Notes: generated by a model from the sequence alone, not told the origin. Shown: positions 25,105-33,544, counted from the stretch's first letter. The stretch is DNA of 49,694 nucleotides from Granulicella sp. (GCA_027450185.1 DAIDKF010000010.1:23297-72990), one strand, 5' to 3'. Translations and numbers: made by a program.

Positions 25105-26526
25105 TTATTTGTGGACGTAGGTGATGTGCCAGATGGAGCGGCTGCCATCGTCGGTGACATAGAGGCTGCCGTCGTTGGCGATGGTGAGGCCTGCGGGACG
25201 GCCCCAGACCTGGCCGTTGGAGGTGACGAAGCCGGTGAGGAAGTCAACGTACTCGCCAGCGGCGTGGCCGTCGTGCATGGGCAGGGTGATGACCTCGTAG
25301 CCGACAGCGTGGCCGGCGGTCCAGGTGCCGTGTTCGGCGGCGAAGGCGTTGCCGTCGTACTGCGGTGGAAAGGCGTTGGCCTCATGGGCGGCGATGGGCG
25401 GGTCGGGGTAGAAGGCCATCTGGAAGGAAGCCATGCGGGGCTGGAGGAGGACGTCGGGGGTGTGGACTTTGCTGGCCAGATCTACGTGGCTGCACGTGGC
25501 GGCCTGGGCGGCGGCAAGGGGGTGGGAGAGGCCGGGGTTGGGGCCGGTGCCGTTGGCACACGGGAGGGCGAGGCGAGTGTCCTGATGGCCGCCGACAGAG
25601 TACCAGGGCCAGCCGAAGAAGCTGCCCCATGGGACGCTCGTGATGTAGTCGGGGACGGGCGGGTGGGGAGAGTGATCGAGGGGCGTGGTCGGGTGGTCGA
25701 GAGCCGTGGTGGAGCACCAGAGGGAGCCGGAGGTCGGGTTGATGGCGACGCCGACGCAGTTGTGCAGGCCGGAGGCGTAAACCTGGACGGAGCTGCCGTC
25801 AGGGGTGATCTGGAGGATCGTTGCGCGGCGGAACTCGCGGGGGTGGGTGTCTGGGTTGTGGAGGCTGGCGCCGGAGCCGACGGAGACGAGGAGATACTTG
25901 TCGTCGCGGGTGAAGACAAGGTCGTGGGTCCAACGGTCGGTGCCGCGGAGGTTGTGGCCGCCGGGGATGCTCCGGAGGATGACCTGGGGCGGCGTCGTGG
26001 CATGGAGGTCGCCGGAGTGATAGGGGAAACGGAGGACCGAGGCGGCCGTGGCGACGTAGATCCACTGGGGGTTCGAGCCGGAGGGATAGAAGGCGATGCC
26101 GAAGGGGTGGTCGAGACCGGTGGCGAAGGGGCGGAGGAGGGCGGCCTTGCCGCTGGGCGCAATACCGCGCAGGAGGTAGAGGGTGCCGGCGCCGGTGTCG
26201 GAGAGGAAGAGGTCGCCGTTGGGGGCGGTGAGGATGAAGCGGGGCAGGCGGAAGGTGGTGTCGCCGCCCGCGTAGAGAGTGACGTCGAATCCGGCGGGGG
26301 CGATGGGCCACGCGGTGATGGGCCGTGGGATGACGTGCGTGGCCGCCGTGGGCTGGGGGCCCTGGGGTGTGGCCAGGTCGGCGAGGGTGATCTTGTGGCC
26401 CAGGCCGGGATGCTGGGTGGTGCCGGTGAACGCGGATGGGCCGGTGAGGAGTGGCTGCTGGGCTAGGAGAGGTGTGGCAATCGTCGTCGCGGCAACAAGG
26501 GCGGCGGCGAAGTGGGCGAGGCGCAT
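25105..26526 (-). CDS. PQQ-type sugar/sorbosone dehydrogenase family protein
   Basis: A 473-residue exported beta-propeller; signal peptide ending LLA|QQP. Visible features of the soluble glucose/L-sorbosone dehydrogenase family are PRFILTAPNGDLFLSDTGAGTL in pieces (APNGDLFLSD), GLDHPFGIAFYP, the RGTDRWTHDLVF block, SVGSGAS, GLHNCVGVAINP, a WGSFFGWPWYS segment and FAAEHGTW, ending in TVTDDG-like YVTDDGSRSIW. Family enzymes oxidise aldoses or sorbosone in the periplasm with PQQ and pass electrons to the respiratory chain; the exact substrate here is unknown. No pqq biosynthesis gene is in view. It follows the gene at 26547 by 20 bp, so they may be co-transcribed. Confidence 0.82.
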   Translation of the reverse strand: MRLAHFAAALVAATTIATPLLAQQPLLTGPSAFTGTTQHPGLGHKITLADLATPQGPQPTAATHVIPRPITAWPIAPAGFDVTLYAGGDTTFRLPRFILTAPNGDLFLSDTGAGTLYLLRGIAPSGKAALLRPFATGLDHPFGIAFYPSGSNPQWIYVATAASVLRFPYHSGDLHATTPPQVILRSIPGGHNLRGTDRWTHDLVFTRDDKYLLVSVGSGASLHNPDTHPREFRRATILQITPDGSSVQVYASGLHNCVGVAINPTSGSLWCSTTALDHPTTPLDHSPHPPVPDYITSVPWGSFFGWPWYSVGGHQDTRLALPCANGTGPNPGLSHPLAAAQAATCSHVDLASKVHTPDVLLQPRMASFQMAFYPDPPIAAHEANAFPPQYDGNAFAAEHGTWTAGHAVGYEVITLPMHDGHAAGEYVDFLTGFVTSNGQVWGRPAGLTIANDGSLYVTDDGSRSIWHITYVHK

Positions 26527-26546
26527 TGTTTAAGTGTAGCGGGTGG

Positions 26547-27584
26547 TCAGGGGTGGGGCGGGGTGGCTGTGGTCAGGGCGGCGGGATTGTGGGCGGAGGT
26601 GAGGACTTTGAGTTGGTCCAGGCTGGCGGTGGCGTTGAGTTGGGCACGGCTGTCGTGAGCGGTCAGGGTGATGGAGTTGAGGATGGCGCGGATGGCGGCA
26701 GCGGAGGCTGGCGGGGGCTGCTGGGGCGGGGGTGCGGAGCTGAGCCCGCGAAGGAGGCTGAGGACCGTGGTCAGAGTCTCAACGGTGCGCTGGGCGGCGG
26801 CAGAGTTTGGGGCGATCTCCATGATGCGCAGGTGGACGGCGCCACCGGAGAGTACGCGGGCGGCAGGGGTATAGCGGAGGCTGGCGACCAGGTCGGTATC
26901 GACAGGGAGTGGGAGCTGGAGGCCGAGGACGGAGATGAGGCCGTTGTCGCCGAAGGGGAGGCCGATGTGCCCGACGGCCCATGCCTCGGAGAGTAGCGGA
27001 ACGTCGTGGAAGCGGGCGGCGAGTAGGGAGGAGCCGGAGGTGGGGAGGGCCCCGGCGCGGAAGCGGTCGAGCATGGAGTGGATCTGCTCGGGCGTCGGGG
27101 TGTTGGAGGCGGCGATGACGTCATAGCCGAGCTGGGCGATGCGGAGCTGGCGGCCGTCGATCGGGATGCTGTAGATGGTGCGGCCGATGTAGGTCTCGCG
27201 GGAGGCGGCGATGGAGGAGAGGTAGGCGGCGAGCCGGACGCCGTCGAAGCGGCCGATGAAGACCTCGGAGTAGGCAACCGGGCCGTTGGGACCGAGGGGG
27301 TTGGGCATGTGGTGCAGGGCGAGGGCGACGGCGTCGAGGTCGCGCTCGGGCAGGATGCCGGTGGCATCGATGAAGCGCTGGAAGTCGGGGCTGCGCTCGA
27401 TGGGGGCCTGGTCGAAGTGGGTGGCGGAGCGGATGGACTTGAGATTGATGTAGACAATGGCGTCGGACTCGGGGAGCAGGCGCGCTGCTTCGGGAGGAGC
27501 CTGGGCGCGGAGATAGAACATGACGCCGAGGACGGCGAGAAGGAGGATTGCGACCAGCAGCGGGATCAGCGTGCGTTTGCGCAT
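26547..27584 (-). CDS. Membrane-anchored protein of unknown function
   Basis: A 345-residue protein starting at ATG 27584 (AAGG just upstream); an in-frame upstream start at 27638 adds 18 basic residues before the anchor and is less likely. An N-terminal membrane anchor (about residues 6-25, preceded by MRKR) is followed by one large soluble part containing AARLLPESDAIVYINLK, a style seen in acidobacterial and DUF3352-like proteins that start their domain with P-x-DA-x-x-Y. A Pro-rich stretch (PPPQQPPPA) lies near residue 290. No catalytic motif is recognised. It lies between ric (140 bp) and the PQQ dehydrogenase (20 bp), on the same strand. Confidence 0.65.
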   Translation of the reverse strand: MRKRTLIPLLVAILLLAVLGVMFYLRAQAPPEAARLLPESDAIVYINLKSIRSATHFDQAPIERSPDFQRFIDATGILPERDLDAVALALHHMPNPLGPNGPVAYSEVFIGRFDGVRLAAYLSSIAASRETYIGRTIYSIPIDGRQLRIAQLGYDVIAASNTPTPEQIHSMLDRFRAGALPTSGSSLLAARFHDVPLLSEAWAVGHIGLPFGDNGLISVLGLQLPLPVDTDLVASLRYTPAARVLSGGAVHLRIMEIAPNSAAAQRTVETLTTVLSLLRGLSSAPPPQQPPPASAAAIRAILNSITLTAHDSRAQLNATASLDQLKVLTSAHNPAALTTATPPHP

Positions 27585-27724
27585 GGGCCTTGGGTAGGTG
27601 CGGCGGGATGAGGTGGGGCGCGGGACGGAGGAACGCATGCTCAGAGGACGGCCGTGTCCATGCGACTCATGCTACCACTGCACGAGGGCGTGAGCGATAT
27701 TGAGCGGGGAGGAAGTGAGAGGTT

Positions 27725-28501
27725 TCAGGCGATGGCGCAGGTGGAGGCTTCGAGGAGGACGGCGCGGGGAAAGAGAATCTCTCTTTCGAGAGCGATGTGC
27801 TGGCGGAGGTCTTCGTCGAACTCGCGGAGGCCGTCGTAGAGTGCACGGTAGCTGGGGCAGGCGATGGGGGGAGGGGTGAAGCCCTGGGTGAGTTGGTGGA
27901 GCTGGTCGAGCAGGGCGGTGGTCTCATCGTGGTCGGCGGCGATGATGGCCAGGGGGGTGGCGAGGAAGCCGCAAAAGCTGGCGGGAGCGTCCTCGCCGGC
28001 GTGGTGGGAACGTGCAACGGAGCGTTCGAGGGTGATGATGTAGGGAAAGATGAGGGACTCTTCCTTGGGGAAGTGGTCGTTGAGGTCGAGTTCGAGGAGA
28101 GACAGGACGGCGTCGATGGCGTTGAGCTCGGCGTGAGCACTGCCGTGGTGCGCAGAGACTTTTTCGGAGAGTTGGATGAGGCGGGGTAGCTCGCGGCGGA
28201 CGTAGGCGTGGTGGGCGGTAAGGATGTGGTTGCAGAGCCGTTCGAGAGATGCCTCCGCCCAGTCGGCGGCGGGGAGCGCGTGGAGGTCAAGGGCGGCGTC
28301 GAGGTCGCGGAGAACGGCGTCGAGGTCGAGGTGGGCCTGAGCGCAGGCGTCGGTCAGAGGCTGGTTGCCGCCGCAGCAGTAGTCCAGGCCGAGGCGCTCG
28401 AAGACGCGGATGGAGGTGGGTTGCTGGAGGGCGATCTGGCGGACAGTCTTGCCCGGGAACGCGGAGGTGCTCCGGGTTGTGGGCGTGAGTGCGGACGGCA
28501 T
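27725..28501 (-). CDS. ric: Iron-sulfur cluster repair di-iron protein (RIC/YtfE/ScdA)
   Basis: A 258-residue cytoplasmic protein. The N-terminal ScdA domain has the conserved LDYCCGGN motif (about residues 39-46); the hemerythrin-like C-terminal part carries candidate di-iron ligands in ILTAHHAYVRRELP, FPKEESLIFP, AADHDETT and HIALEREILFP. RIC proteins repair nitric-oxide- or peroxide-damaged Fe-S clusters and can reduce NO. AGGGAG lies about 9 nt before the ATG. It is divergent from hcp across about 196 bp, and a TGAC-N4-GTGA box sits 20-32 bp upstream of its start, consistent with shared control by the Crp/Fnr regulator encoded at 30496. Confidence 0.93.
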   Translation of the reverse strand: MPSALTPTTRSTSAFPGKTVRQIALQQPTSIRVFERLGLDYCCGGNQPLTDACAQAHLDLDAVLRDLDAALDLHALPAADWAEASLERLCNHILTAHHAYVRRELPRLIQLSEKVSAHHGSAHAELNAIDAVLSLLELDLNDHFPKEESLIFPYIITLERSVARSHHAGEDAPASFCGFLATPLAIIAADHDETTALLDQLHQLTQGFTPPPIACPSYRALYDGLREFDEDLRQHIALEREILFPRAVLLEASTCAIA

Positions 28502-28519
28502 AGTGAAGACTCCCTCATC

Positions 28520-28532
28520 TTGACCTTAGTGA
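28520..28532 (-). promoter_or_regulatory. Weak Crp/Fnr-type box upstream of ric
   Basis: TTGAC at 28520-28524, four bases, then GTGA at 28529-28532: TGAC-CTTA-GTGA, one mismatch from the TGAC-N4-GTCA form found upstream of hcp. It is very close to the ric start, so if bound it would either sit at the core promoter or repress. Confidence 0.35.
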
Positions 28533-28619
28533 GTGTGCGTGGCCGGCGCTGCGATTTGAATCACATGAAGAAAGATTTTTTTGTGGGTGGATTGCGAACG
28601 GGGGAGGAAGGCAGGGGGG

Positions 28620-28631
28620 TGACTTAAGTCG
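28620..28631 (+). promoter_or_regulatory. Crp/Fnr (DNR-type) operator upstream of hcp
   Basis: TGACTTAAGTCG contains the perfect palindrome GACTTAAGTC and fits the TGAC-N4-GTCA plan of FNR/DNR-family sites. It is centred about 72 bp before the hcp ATG, suitable for class II activation from a start near 28667. A near-identical box, TGACTTAGGTCA, lies before the polyferredoxin gene. Confidence 0.6.
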
Positions 28632-28697
28632 CTGTGGGTAGGGCGCGGTATGGGTAGGGTGGGAATGAAGGTTGAACTCAGAGAGGAAATTACAACG

Positions 28698-30362
28698 ATG
28701 TTTTGTTATCAGTGCGAACAGACTTCACAGGGTACGGGCTGCCAGACGGTTGGCGTGTGCGGTAAGGATGAGACAACGGCGGCGCTGCAGGATCTGCTGA
28801 TCCACGCGGCCAAGGGGATTGCGGTATATGCGCACCATGCGCGGAAGCTGGGTGCGGCTGATCCGGAGGTCGATGCGCTGACGATCCAGTCGGTGTACAC
28901 GACGCTGACGAATGTGAACTTTGATGCGCAGCGGCTGGCGGAGATGATCTACGAGGCGGTAGCGATGCGGGAGACGGCACGCTGCCTGTACGAGCGGGCT
29001 GCTGCTGCTGCTGGCGTGGAGCCGGAGAGGTTTGGCGGAGTGGCCGCATGGACGCCGGCGGCGACGCTGGAGGGCTTGCTGGCACAGGGGCAACAGGTGC
29101 TGCTGCCAGTGCGCTTTCTGAGCGAGAGCAAGGAGATTGCGGATTTGCAGGAGTTGGTGCTGTATGGCATCAAGGGAGCTTCGGCCTATGCGGCTCATGC
29201 GCTGGCGCTGGGTGCGGGCGATCCGCAGACGTTTGCGAAGATCCACGAGGTGCTGGCGTTTCTGACGCACGAGGCTCCGACGGCGGAGGAGTTGCTCTCG
29301 GCGGCGCTGGGGGTGGGCGAGCTGAACTATCGCGTGATGCAGGTTCTGGATACGGCGCATACGGATACCTTTGGGCATCCGCAGCCGGCCAGGGTAAGGC
29401 TGGGCGCGCGCAAGGGCAAGGCCATCCTCATCTCAGGACATGATCTGCATGACCTGTATGCGCTGCTGGAGCAGACCGAGGGGACGGGTATCCAGGTCTA
29501 TACGCACGGCGAGATGCTGCCTGCACATGGGTATCCGAAGCTGAAGGCGTACAACCACCTGGCGGGGAACTACGGCGGCGCATGGTATGCGCAGGCGGAC
29601 GAGTTTGCGGATTTTCCGGGTGCGATCCTGATGACGTCGAACTGCATTCAGCAGCCGAAGGTATCGTACAAGGAGCGGATCTTTACTTCGGGCGCTGTGG
29701 CGTGGCCGGGGGTGCTGCATATTGCGGACCAGGACTTTGCACCTGTGATTGCAGCGGCGCTCGAGGCTCCCGGGTATGCGGAGGACGGCGCGGACGAGGA
29801 GATTCTGGTCGGCTTTGGGCACAATGCGGTGTTGAGCGTTGCGGACAAGGTTGTTGCAGCAGTGAAGGCGGGCGCGATTCGGCACTTCTTCCTGGTGGGC
29901 GGATGCGATGCGGCACGCGCAGGGAGGAGCTACTACACGGAGCTTGCGGAGTCGGTGCCGAAGGACTGTATGCTGATGACGCTGGGCTGCGGCAAGTTCC
30001 GCTTCAACAAGCTGGAGTTCGGCGAGATTGGCGGGCTGCCACGGCTGCTCGATGTGGGGCAGTGCAACGATTCGTACTCGGCCATACAGATTGCGCTGGC
30101 GCTGGCGAATGCGTTTGATTGCGGGGTGAATGAACTGCCGCTGTCGCTGGTGCTGTCGTGGTATGAGCAGAAGGCTGTGGCGGTGCTGCTGACGCTGTTG
30201 CATCTGGGAGTGCGGAATATCCGTGTGGGGCCCACGCTGCCGGCGTTCTTGTCGCCGGCAGTCCTCGCACTGCTGAAGGAGAAGTACAACCTGATGGCCA
30301 TTACGAATGCGGAGGCGGATCTGGAGGCGATGCTCGGTCCCACGCAGACGGCGACGGCTTGA
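28698..30362 (+). CDS. hcp: Hybrid cluster protein (hydroxylamine reductase), class I type
   Basis: A 554-residue cytoplasmic enzyme starting MFCYQCEQ at 28698, with AGAGG about 11 nt upstream. The N-terminal cysteines are spaced CX2CX8CX5C (Cys3, 6, 15, 21), as in class I proteins that carry a [4Fe-4S] cluster, rather than the CX2CX11CX6C of enterobacterial class II. Hybrid-cluster ligands are visible in GHDLHDLYALLEQTEG, YTHGEMLPAHGYP, TSNC, GGCD, LGCGKFRF, GQCNDSYS and WYEQKA. Hcp reduces NO or hydroxylamine and takes part in S-nitrosylation control. No hcr reductase gene is adjacent; the polyferredoxin at 31300 might supply electrons (inference). A strong terminator follows. Confidence 0.96.
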   Translation: MFCYQCEQTSQGTGCQTVGVCGKDETTAALQDLLIHAAKGIAVYAHHARKLGAADPEVDALTIQSVYTTLTNVNFDAQRLAEMIYEAVAMRETARCLYERAAAAAGVEPERFGGVAAWTPAATLEGLLAQGQQVLLPVRFLSESKEIADLQELVLYGIKGASAYAAHALALGAGDPQTFAKIHEVLAFLTHEAPTAEELLSAALGVGELNYRVMQVLDTAHTDTFGHPQPARVRLGARKGKAILISGHDLHDLYALLEQTEGTGIQVYTHGEMLPAHGYPKLKAYNHLAGNYGGAWYAQADEFADFPGAILMTSNCIQQPKVSYKERIFTSGAVAWPGVLHIADQDFAPVIAAALEAPGYAEDGADEEILVGFGHNAVLSVADKVVAAVKAGAIRHFFLVGGCDAARAGRSYYTELAESVPKDCMLMTLGCGKFRFNKLEFGEIGGLPRLLDVGQCNDSYSAIQIALALANAFDCGVNELPLSLVLSWYEQKAVAVLLTLLHLGVRNIRVGPTLPAFLSPAVLALLKEKYNLMAITNAEADLEAMLGPTQTATA

Positions 30363-30401
30363 GTCCTTCCTGCTGCCGCGCGGCTGGGCAGTGGGCGCGT
30401 G

Positions 30402-30444
30402 CCACCGCCCGGAGAGTGGGGACTCTCCGGGCGGTGGGGCTTTT
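30402..30444 (+). terminator. Strong rho-independent terminator after hcp
   Basis: CCACCGCCCGGAGAGT (30402-30417) pairs perfectly with ACTCTCCGGGCGGTGG (30422-30437) around GGGG, followed by GGC and TTTT. A 16-bp GC-rich stem is well suited to stop hcp transcription before the regulator gene at 30496. Confidence 0.85.
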
Positions 30445-30495
30445 AGCTCCTCGCAAACTCAAAGGGAACCGCTGCCGGACTGCTAGACTTTTGGC

Positions 30496-31200
30496 ATGAG
30501 AGATGGGCGGATGGAGTTGGCGGAGGTATTGGAGCGGACGGCGCTGCTGTCTACATTGACTCCGGCGGAGATTCAGTTGCTGGCTGCGCGGACCGTGAGG
30601 AGAAGATTTGGGGCGGGGGAGTTGCTGTTCTCCGAGGGCGAACCGTGCCACGGCCTGCACATCATCGCCGAAGGAAGGGTGCGGATCTTCAAGACCTCGC
30701 TGGGCGGAAGGGAGCAGGTGCTGGCGATGAATGTACCGGGGGAGTCGGTGGCTGAGCTGCCGGTGTTCGATGGAGGGGCGTATCCGGCATCGGGAGTGGC
30801 CGTCGAGGAGGCCGAGATTGCGTTTATCTCGCGAGAGGATTTTCAGGGGTTTTGTCTGGAGCATCCTGAGGTTGCGATGAAGATGCTGGCTGTGGTGGGC
30901 GGACGGTTGCGGCGCCTGGTCGCGATTATTGAGGAGCTGTCGTTTACCACGATTCGGCAACGCTTAATCTCTGTGCTGTTGCGGCTGGCGGAGACAGAGG
31001 GGCTGCGGACGGAGCGGGGGGTGGAGTTTTTGCTGCCGGGGAGCCACCAGGAGCTGGCCAGCCAACTGGGGACCGTACGGGAGCTGATCTCGCGGAACCT
31101 GATGCGGCTACAGGCTGAGGGGCTGCTGGAGGTGGACGCGCGGGAGATTGTGGTGAAGGATGTGAAGGGGTTGGCGGGGTTGCTGGGGTCGGCGGGGTAG
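30496..31200 (+). CDS. Crp/Fnr-family transcriptional regulator (DNR-like candidate)
   Basis: A 234-residue regulator. Residues about 15-130 form a cyclic-nucleotide-binding-type beta roll (GELLFSEGEPCHGLHIIAEG, then FDGGAYPASG), with a long dimerisation helix after it, and a C-terminal winged helix with SHQELASQLG and recognition helix TVRELISRNLMRL. The ExxSR triad of that helix is the FNR-type specificity, expected to read TTGAC/TTGAT half sites, consistent with the TGAC-N4-GTCA boxes nearby. The N-terminal Cys cluster of true FNR is missing, so it does not sense oxygen by a 4Fe-4S cluster; NO sensing, as in DNR/NnrR, is inferred from its hcp/ric neighbours. An alternative start is the ATG at 30511. 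Confidence 0.88.
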   Translation: MRDGRMELAEVLERTALLSTLTPAEIQLLAARTVRRRFGAGELLFSEGEPCHGLHIIAEGRVRIFKTSLGGREQVLAMNVPGESVAELPVFDGGAYPASGVAVEEAEIAFISREDFQGFCLEHPEVAMKMLAVVGGRLRRLVAIIEELSFTTIRQRLISVLLRLAETEGLRTERGVEFLLPGSHQELASQLGTVRELISRNLMRLQAEGLLEVDAREIVVKDVKGLAGLLGSAG

Positions 31201-31299
31201 CCTGGCCGCTGCCTTCTCGCAAAGACAAATACGTGCAGGGATCTCCACGGCGCTTGGCTTCGGTGGTGAGGGCGGAGTATCTGGCGATGGGTGGGAGGT

Positions 31300-32445
31300 T
31301 TAGTGGTTGTAGTCGTCGGCGTGCGGTACCAGCTGCTGGTAGACGGAGCGGGGCAGGTGGGTCTGCCAGTGGTCGGTGGCGCGGGCCAGGCCGATCAGCG
31401 AGAAAAAGAGGATGGCCAGAACGGCTGCGACCGTGCGCGGCTGTAGGATGCGGTTGCGCCACCGGGCGTTCGATTCGGCGAGAGCCCGCGCGTTGAGGGA
31501 GGCTGAGGGCGGGGCTGGGATTTCGGCCGGCGTGCGGCCGAGGCGGTGCGGCGGTAGAGCGAACTGCAGCGCGTTCTCTGCCGGGCAGACGGAGATGCAG
31601 CTCATGCAGCCCGTGCATTCGACGGAACGGATCGTAACAAGCTGGGCGACGGGGAGGTTCGAGGGGCAGGCCTTGTTGCACTTGTTGCAATCGATGCACG
31701 CGGTGGCGTCGCGACGGACTTTTACGGGGCTGAGGCTGGAGACGATGCCCATGAGCGCTCCGTACGGGCAGAGAAAGCGGCACCAGAAGTTTTTGATCAT
31801 CACGGAGAGCAGGACGATCGTGGCCAGGACGGCGAGGCCGACGAGGCTCATGTTTCGGAAGAAGTTGAGCATCTTTACGTCGGCGATGATTCCGAAGGGG
31901 GCGAGAAGGAATTGCTCAAGGCCATCGGCAGACATGGTGACGACGACGTAGAGGAAGAACGCCAGGAGGATGTACTTGAGGCTGCGCAGTGGGATGTCGA
32001 GCCACCGGGGGAGGGTCAGGTTGCTGCCGAAGATGCGCTGGCCCAGATGCCAGAGATATTCCGACACGGTGCCCACCGGGCAGAGCCAGGAGCAGAAGGC
32101 TTTCTTGAGCAGCAGGCTGGAGAGCAGGAAGGCGACGAGAAGGAACATCGCTGCCGGGTGAATGGCGGAGACGTGACGGGTGACCAGGAAGTACTTCAGG
32201 TTCATGAGGCCGGCGATGGGCAGCCAGCCTTCGACGCCGGCGGGGCGGCTGAAGTAGCGGGATTGGCCGTTGGTCTCGTAATAGCGGACCCAGAGATAAA
32301 ACTGTAGGCCGAGCCAGGCGTTGAGTGCGAGGAAGGTGATCTGCACGCTGTGGCGGATGCGCTGGGAGTGGTCGAGGAGATGACGGCGGATGAAGAGCTT
32401 TTTGGTCGGAGTCGAGGCGGGGAGTGGGGCGATGGTGGTGGGCAT
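31300..32445 (-). CDS. NapH/NosR-like membrane polyferredoxin
   Basis: A 381-residue inner-membrane protein. About five membrane spans are visible (near residues 33-52, 95-113, 160-178, 205-225 and 340-358). Two cytoplasmic-face motifs, CSWLCPVG and CRFLCPYG, match those of NapH/NosR/RdxA, followed by two classic 4Fe-4S ferredoxin motifs, CIDCNKCNKACP and CTGCMSCISVCP. Such proteins take electrons from the quinone pool or pass them to periplasmic or cytoplasmic reductases. A final span and a His-rich tail (HADDYNH) follow. No nap, nos or nor structural genes are visible. A Crp/Fnr box lies about 50 bp upstream of the start. Confidence 0.88.
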   Translation of the reverse strand: MPTTIAPLPASTPTKKLFIRRHLLDHSQRIRHSVQITFLALNAWLGLQFYLWVRYYETNGQSRYFSRPAGVEGWLPIAGLMNLKYFLVTRHVSAIHPAAMFLLVAFLLSSLLLKKAFCSWLCPVGTVSEYLWHLGQRIFGSNLTLPRWLDIPLRSLKYILLAFFLYVVVTMSADGLEQFLLAPFGIIADVKMLNFFRNMSLVGLAVLATIVLLSVMIKNFWCRFLCPYGALMGIVSSLSPVKVRRDATACIDCNKCNKACPSNLPVAQLVTIRSVECTGCMSCISVCPAENALQFALPPHRLGRTPAEIPAPPSASLNARALAESNARWRNRILQPRTVAAVLAILFFSLIGLARATDHWQTHLPRSVYQQLVPHADDYNH

Positions 32446-32493
32446 CGGGCTACCTTCTGTGTTGACTGTAGGTGGAAGGCGCGCAGGGAGATA

Positions 32494-32505
32494 TGACTTA
32501 GGTCA
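32494..32505 (-). promoter_or_regulatory. Crp/Fnr (DNR-type) operator upstream of the polyferredoxin gene
   Basis: TGACTTAGGTCA, a TGAC-N4-GTCA palindrome with 10 of 12 positions symmetric, centred about 54 bp before the start at 32445. It differs from the hcp box (TGACTTAAGTCG) at only two positions. The rest of 32446-32660 shows no other clear element. Confidence 0.6.
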
Positions 32506-32660
32506 CAGTGGGGGATGAGTGACAGTGGTAGTGGGCGGCGAGGCTGGATGCGCAGGGTAGAGCTATGGTAAGGTTGAGACTGCGCTCGGGAAGATTGCGA
32601 GCGCGATTTACTGTTACCACCCAATCAGGCAAAGTGCGCCTGCTCGGGGCCCGGCTCAGG

Positions 32661-32736
32661 GCTGGCGTAGCTCAGCTGGTAGAGCACCTGATTTGTAATC
32701 AGGCGGTCGGGGGTTCAAATCCCTTCGCCAGCTCCA
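32661..32736 (+). tRNA. tRNA-Thr (TGT)
   Basis: A 76-nt cloverleaf including encoded CCA. The acceptor GCTGGCG pairs with CGCCAGC; D arm GCTCAGCTGGTAGAGC; anticodon stem CCTGA/TCAGG with loop TTTGTAA (anticodon TGT); T arm GGGGGTTCAAATCCCTT. First of four tRNA genes before tuf, as thrU is in the E. coli thrU-tyrU-glyT-thrT-tufB locus. Confidence 0.97.
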
Positions 32737-32918
32737 TAACTTTGGGGCAGCAGTGAAGAGTTTGGTTGTAATGGATGTTGGTTGTACCTGCCAGTTGTTC
32801 CAGCCTTGCAGCGTTCACCATCCGCAATTCCGGGCTGAAGGTTTCGCGCGAGTAACGATCGTGCGAAAAGCAGCATGGGCGGTGGTGGGGAGTTGCGGGA
32901 AGGGCGGCCGGGAGTCAG

Positions 32919-33005
32919 GCACAGGTGGCCGAGTGGTTAATGGCAGCAGACTGTAAATCTGCCACTCTTCGAGTTACGGAGGTTCGAATCCTCCCCTGTG
33001 CACCA
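32919..33005 (+). tRNA. tRNA-Tyr (GTA)
   Basis: An 87-nt class II tRNA with encoded CCA. The acceptor GCACAGG pairs with CCTGTGC; anticodon loop CTGTAAA (GTA); a long variable arm lies between the anticodon stem and GGAGGTTCGAATCCTCC. It lies 182 bp after tRNA-Thr(TGT); nothing else is recognised in that gap. Confidence 0.97.
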
Positions 33006-33041
33006 TTTTGGTTGTTGGTTTTGTGATGTGGAGTGAGTGAG

Positions 33042-33324
33042 ATGGATCGGGCACTCAACCCGGCGGCAGATCGAGGGCGGATGTTCGTTGCCCTCGGAGG
33101 TTTGGTAGTCTTAGGCTTGCTGGCGTGGTTCACAATTGATCCCGCGGCAGTGGTTCACGTGCATGGGTACGCTTCCAGGTACGTTGTGTTGGAGGATCGG
33201 GACGTCGAGGTTCGATGGCTGCCGATTCTGTTTCTCGGGTTGTTCGCGTTTCGGGTCGTGATCGCAGGTATGCGGGCGCGGATCGAGCAGCGCAGCGAAG
33301 GGGAGCAAAGAGTGCAGGAAGAAG

Positions 33325-33329
<5 letters not shown>
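33042..33329 (+). CDS. Small two-span membrane protein of unknown function
   Basis: A 95-residue protein starting at ATG 33042 with GGAG about 8 nt upstream (a GTG three codons earlier is in frame). Two hydrophobic spans are predicted (about 14-32 and 62-78), with the charged segment YVVLEDRDVEVRW between them and a Glu/Arg-rich tail. No known family is recognised. Its TGA stop (33327-33329) lies inside the acceptor stem of the tRNA-Thr(GGT) gene starting at 33325, so RNase P processing of a joint transcript would cut off the stop codon. Whether it is expressed is uncertain. Confidence 0.55.
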
Positions 33330-33399
<70 letters not shown>

Positions 33400-33544
33400 G
33401 ATTTTGTATGAGTGGCTGCTGGCTTCTGGTTGCCAGCTTTTAGTTTCCAGCTAAAGGCGAAGACAGCGGGCGGCGAGCGGTAGAGTTTAGAGGCTGAGAG
33501 TTCTTAGCTGAAAGCGAATGGCTGGGAGCTGGAAGCTGTTGTTC

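Noticed and set aside
25042-26466. Long plus-strand open frame of 474 codons opposite the PQQ dehydrogenase gene
   Set aside because: It is low-complexity Gly/Val/Glu-rich text caused by GC-ending codons of the real minus-strand gene, which has a signal peptide and clear family motifs.
27078-27611. Plus-strand acidic open frame opposite the membrane-anchored unknown gene
   Set aside because: Asp/Glu/Gly/Val-rich, no start context, complementary to a frame with a clear membrane anchor.
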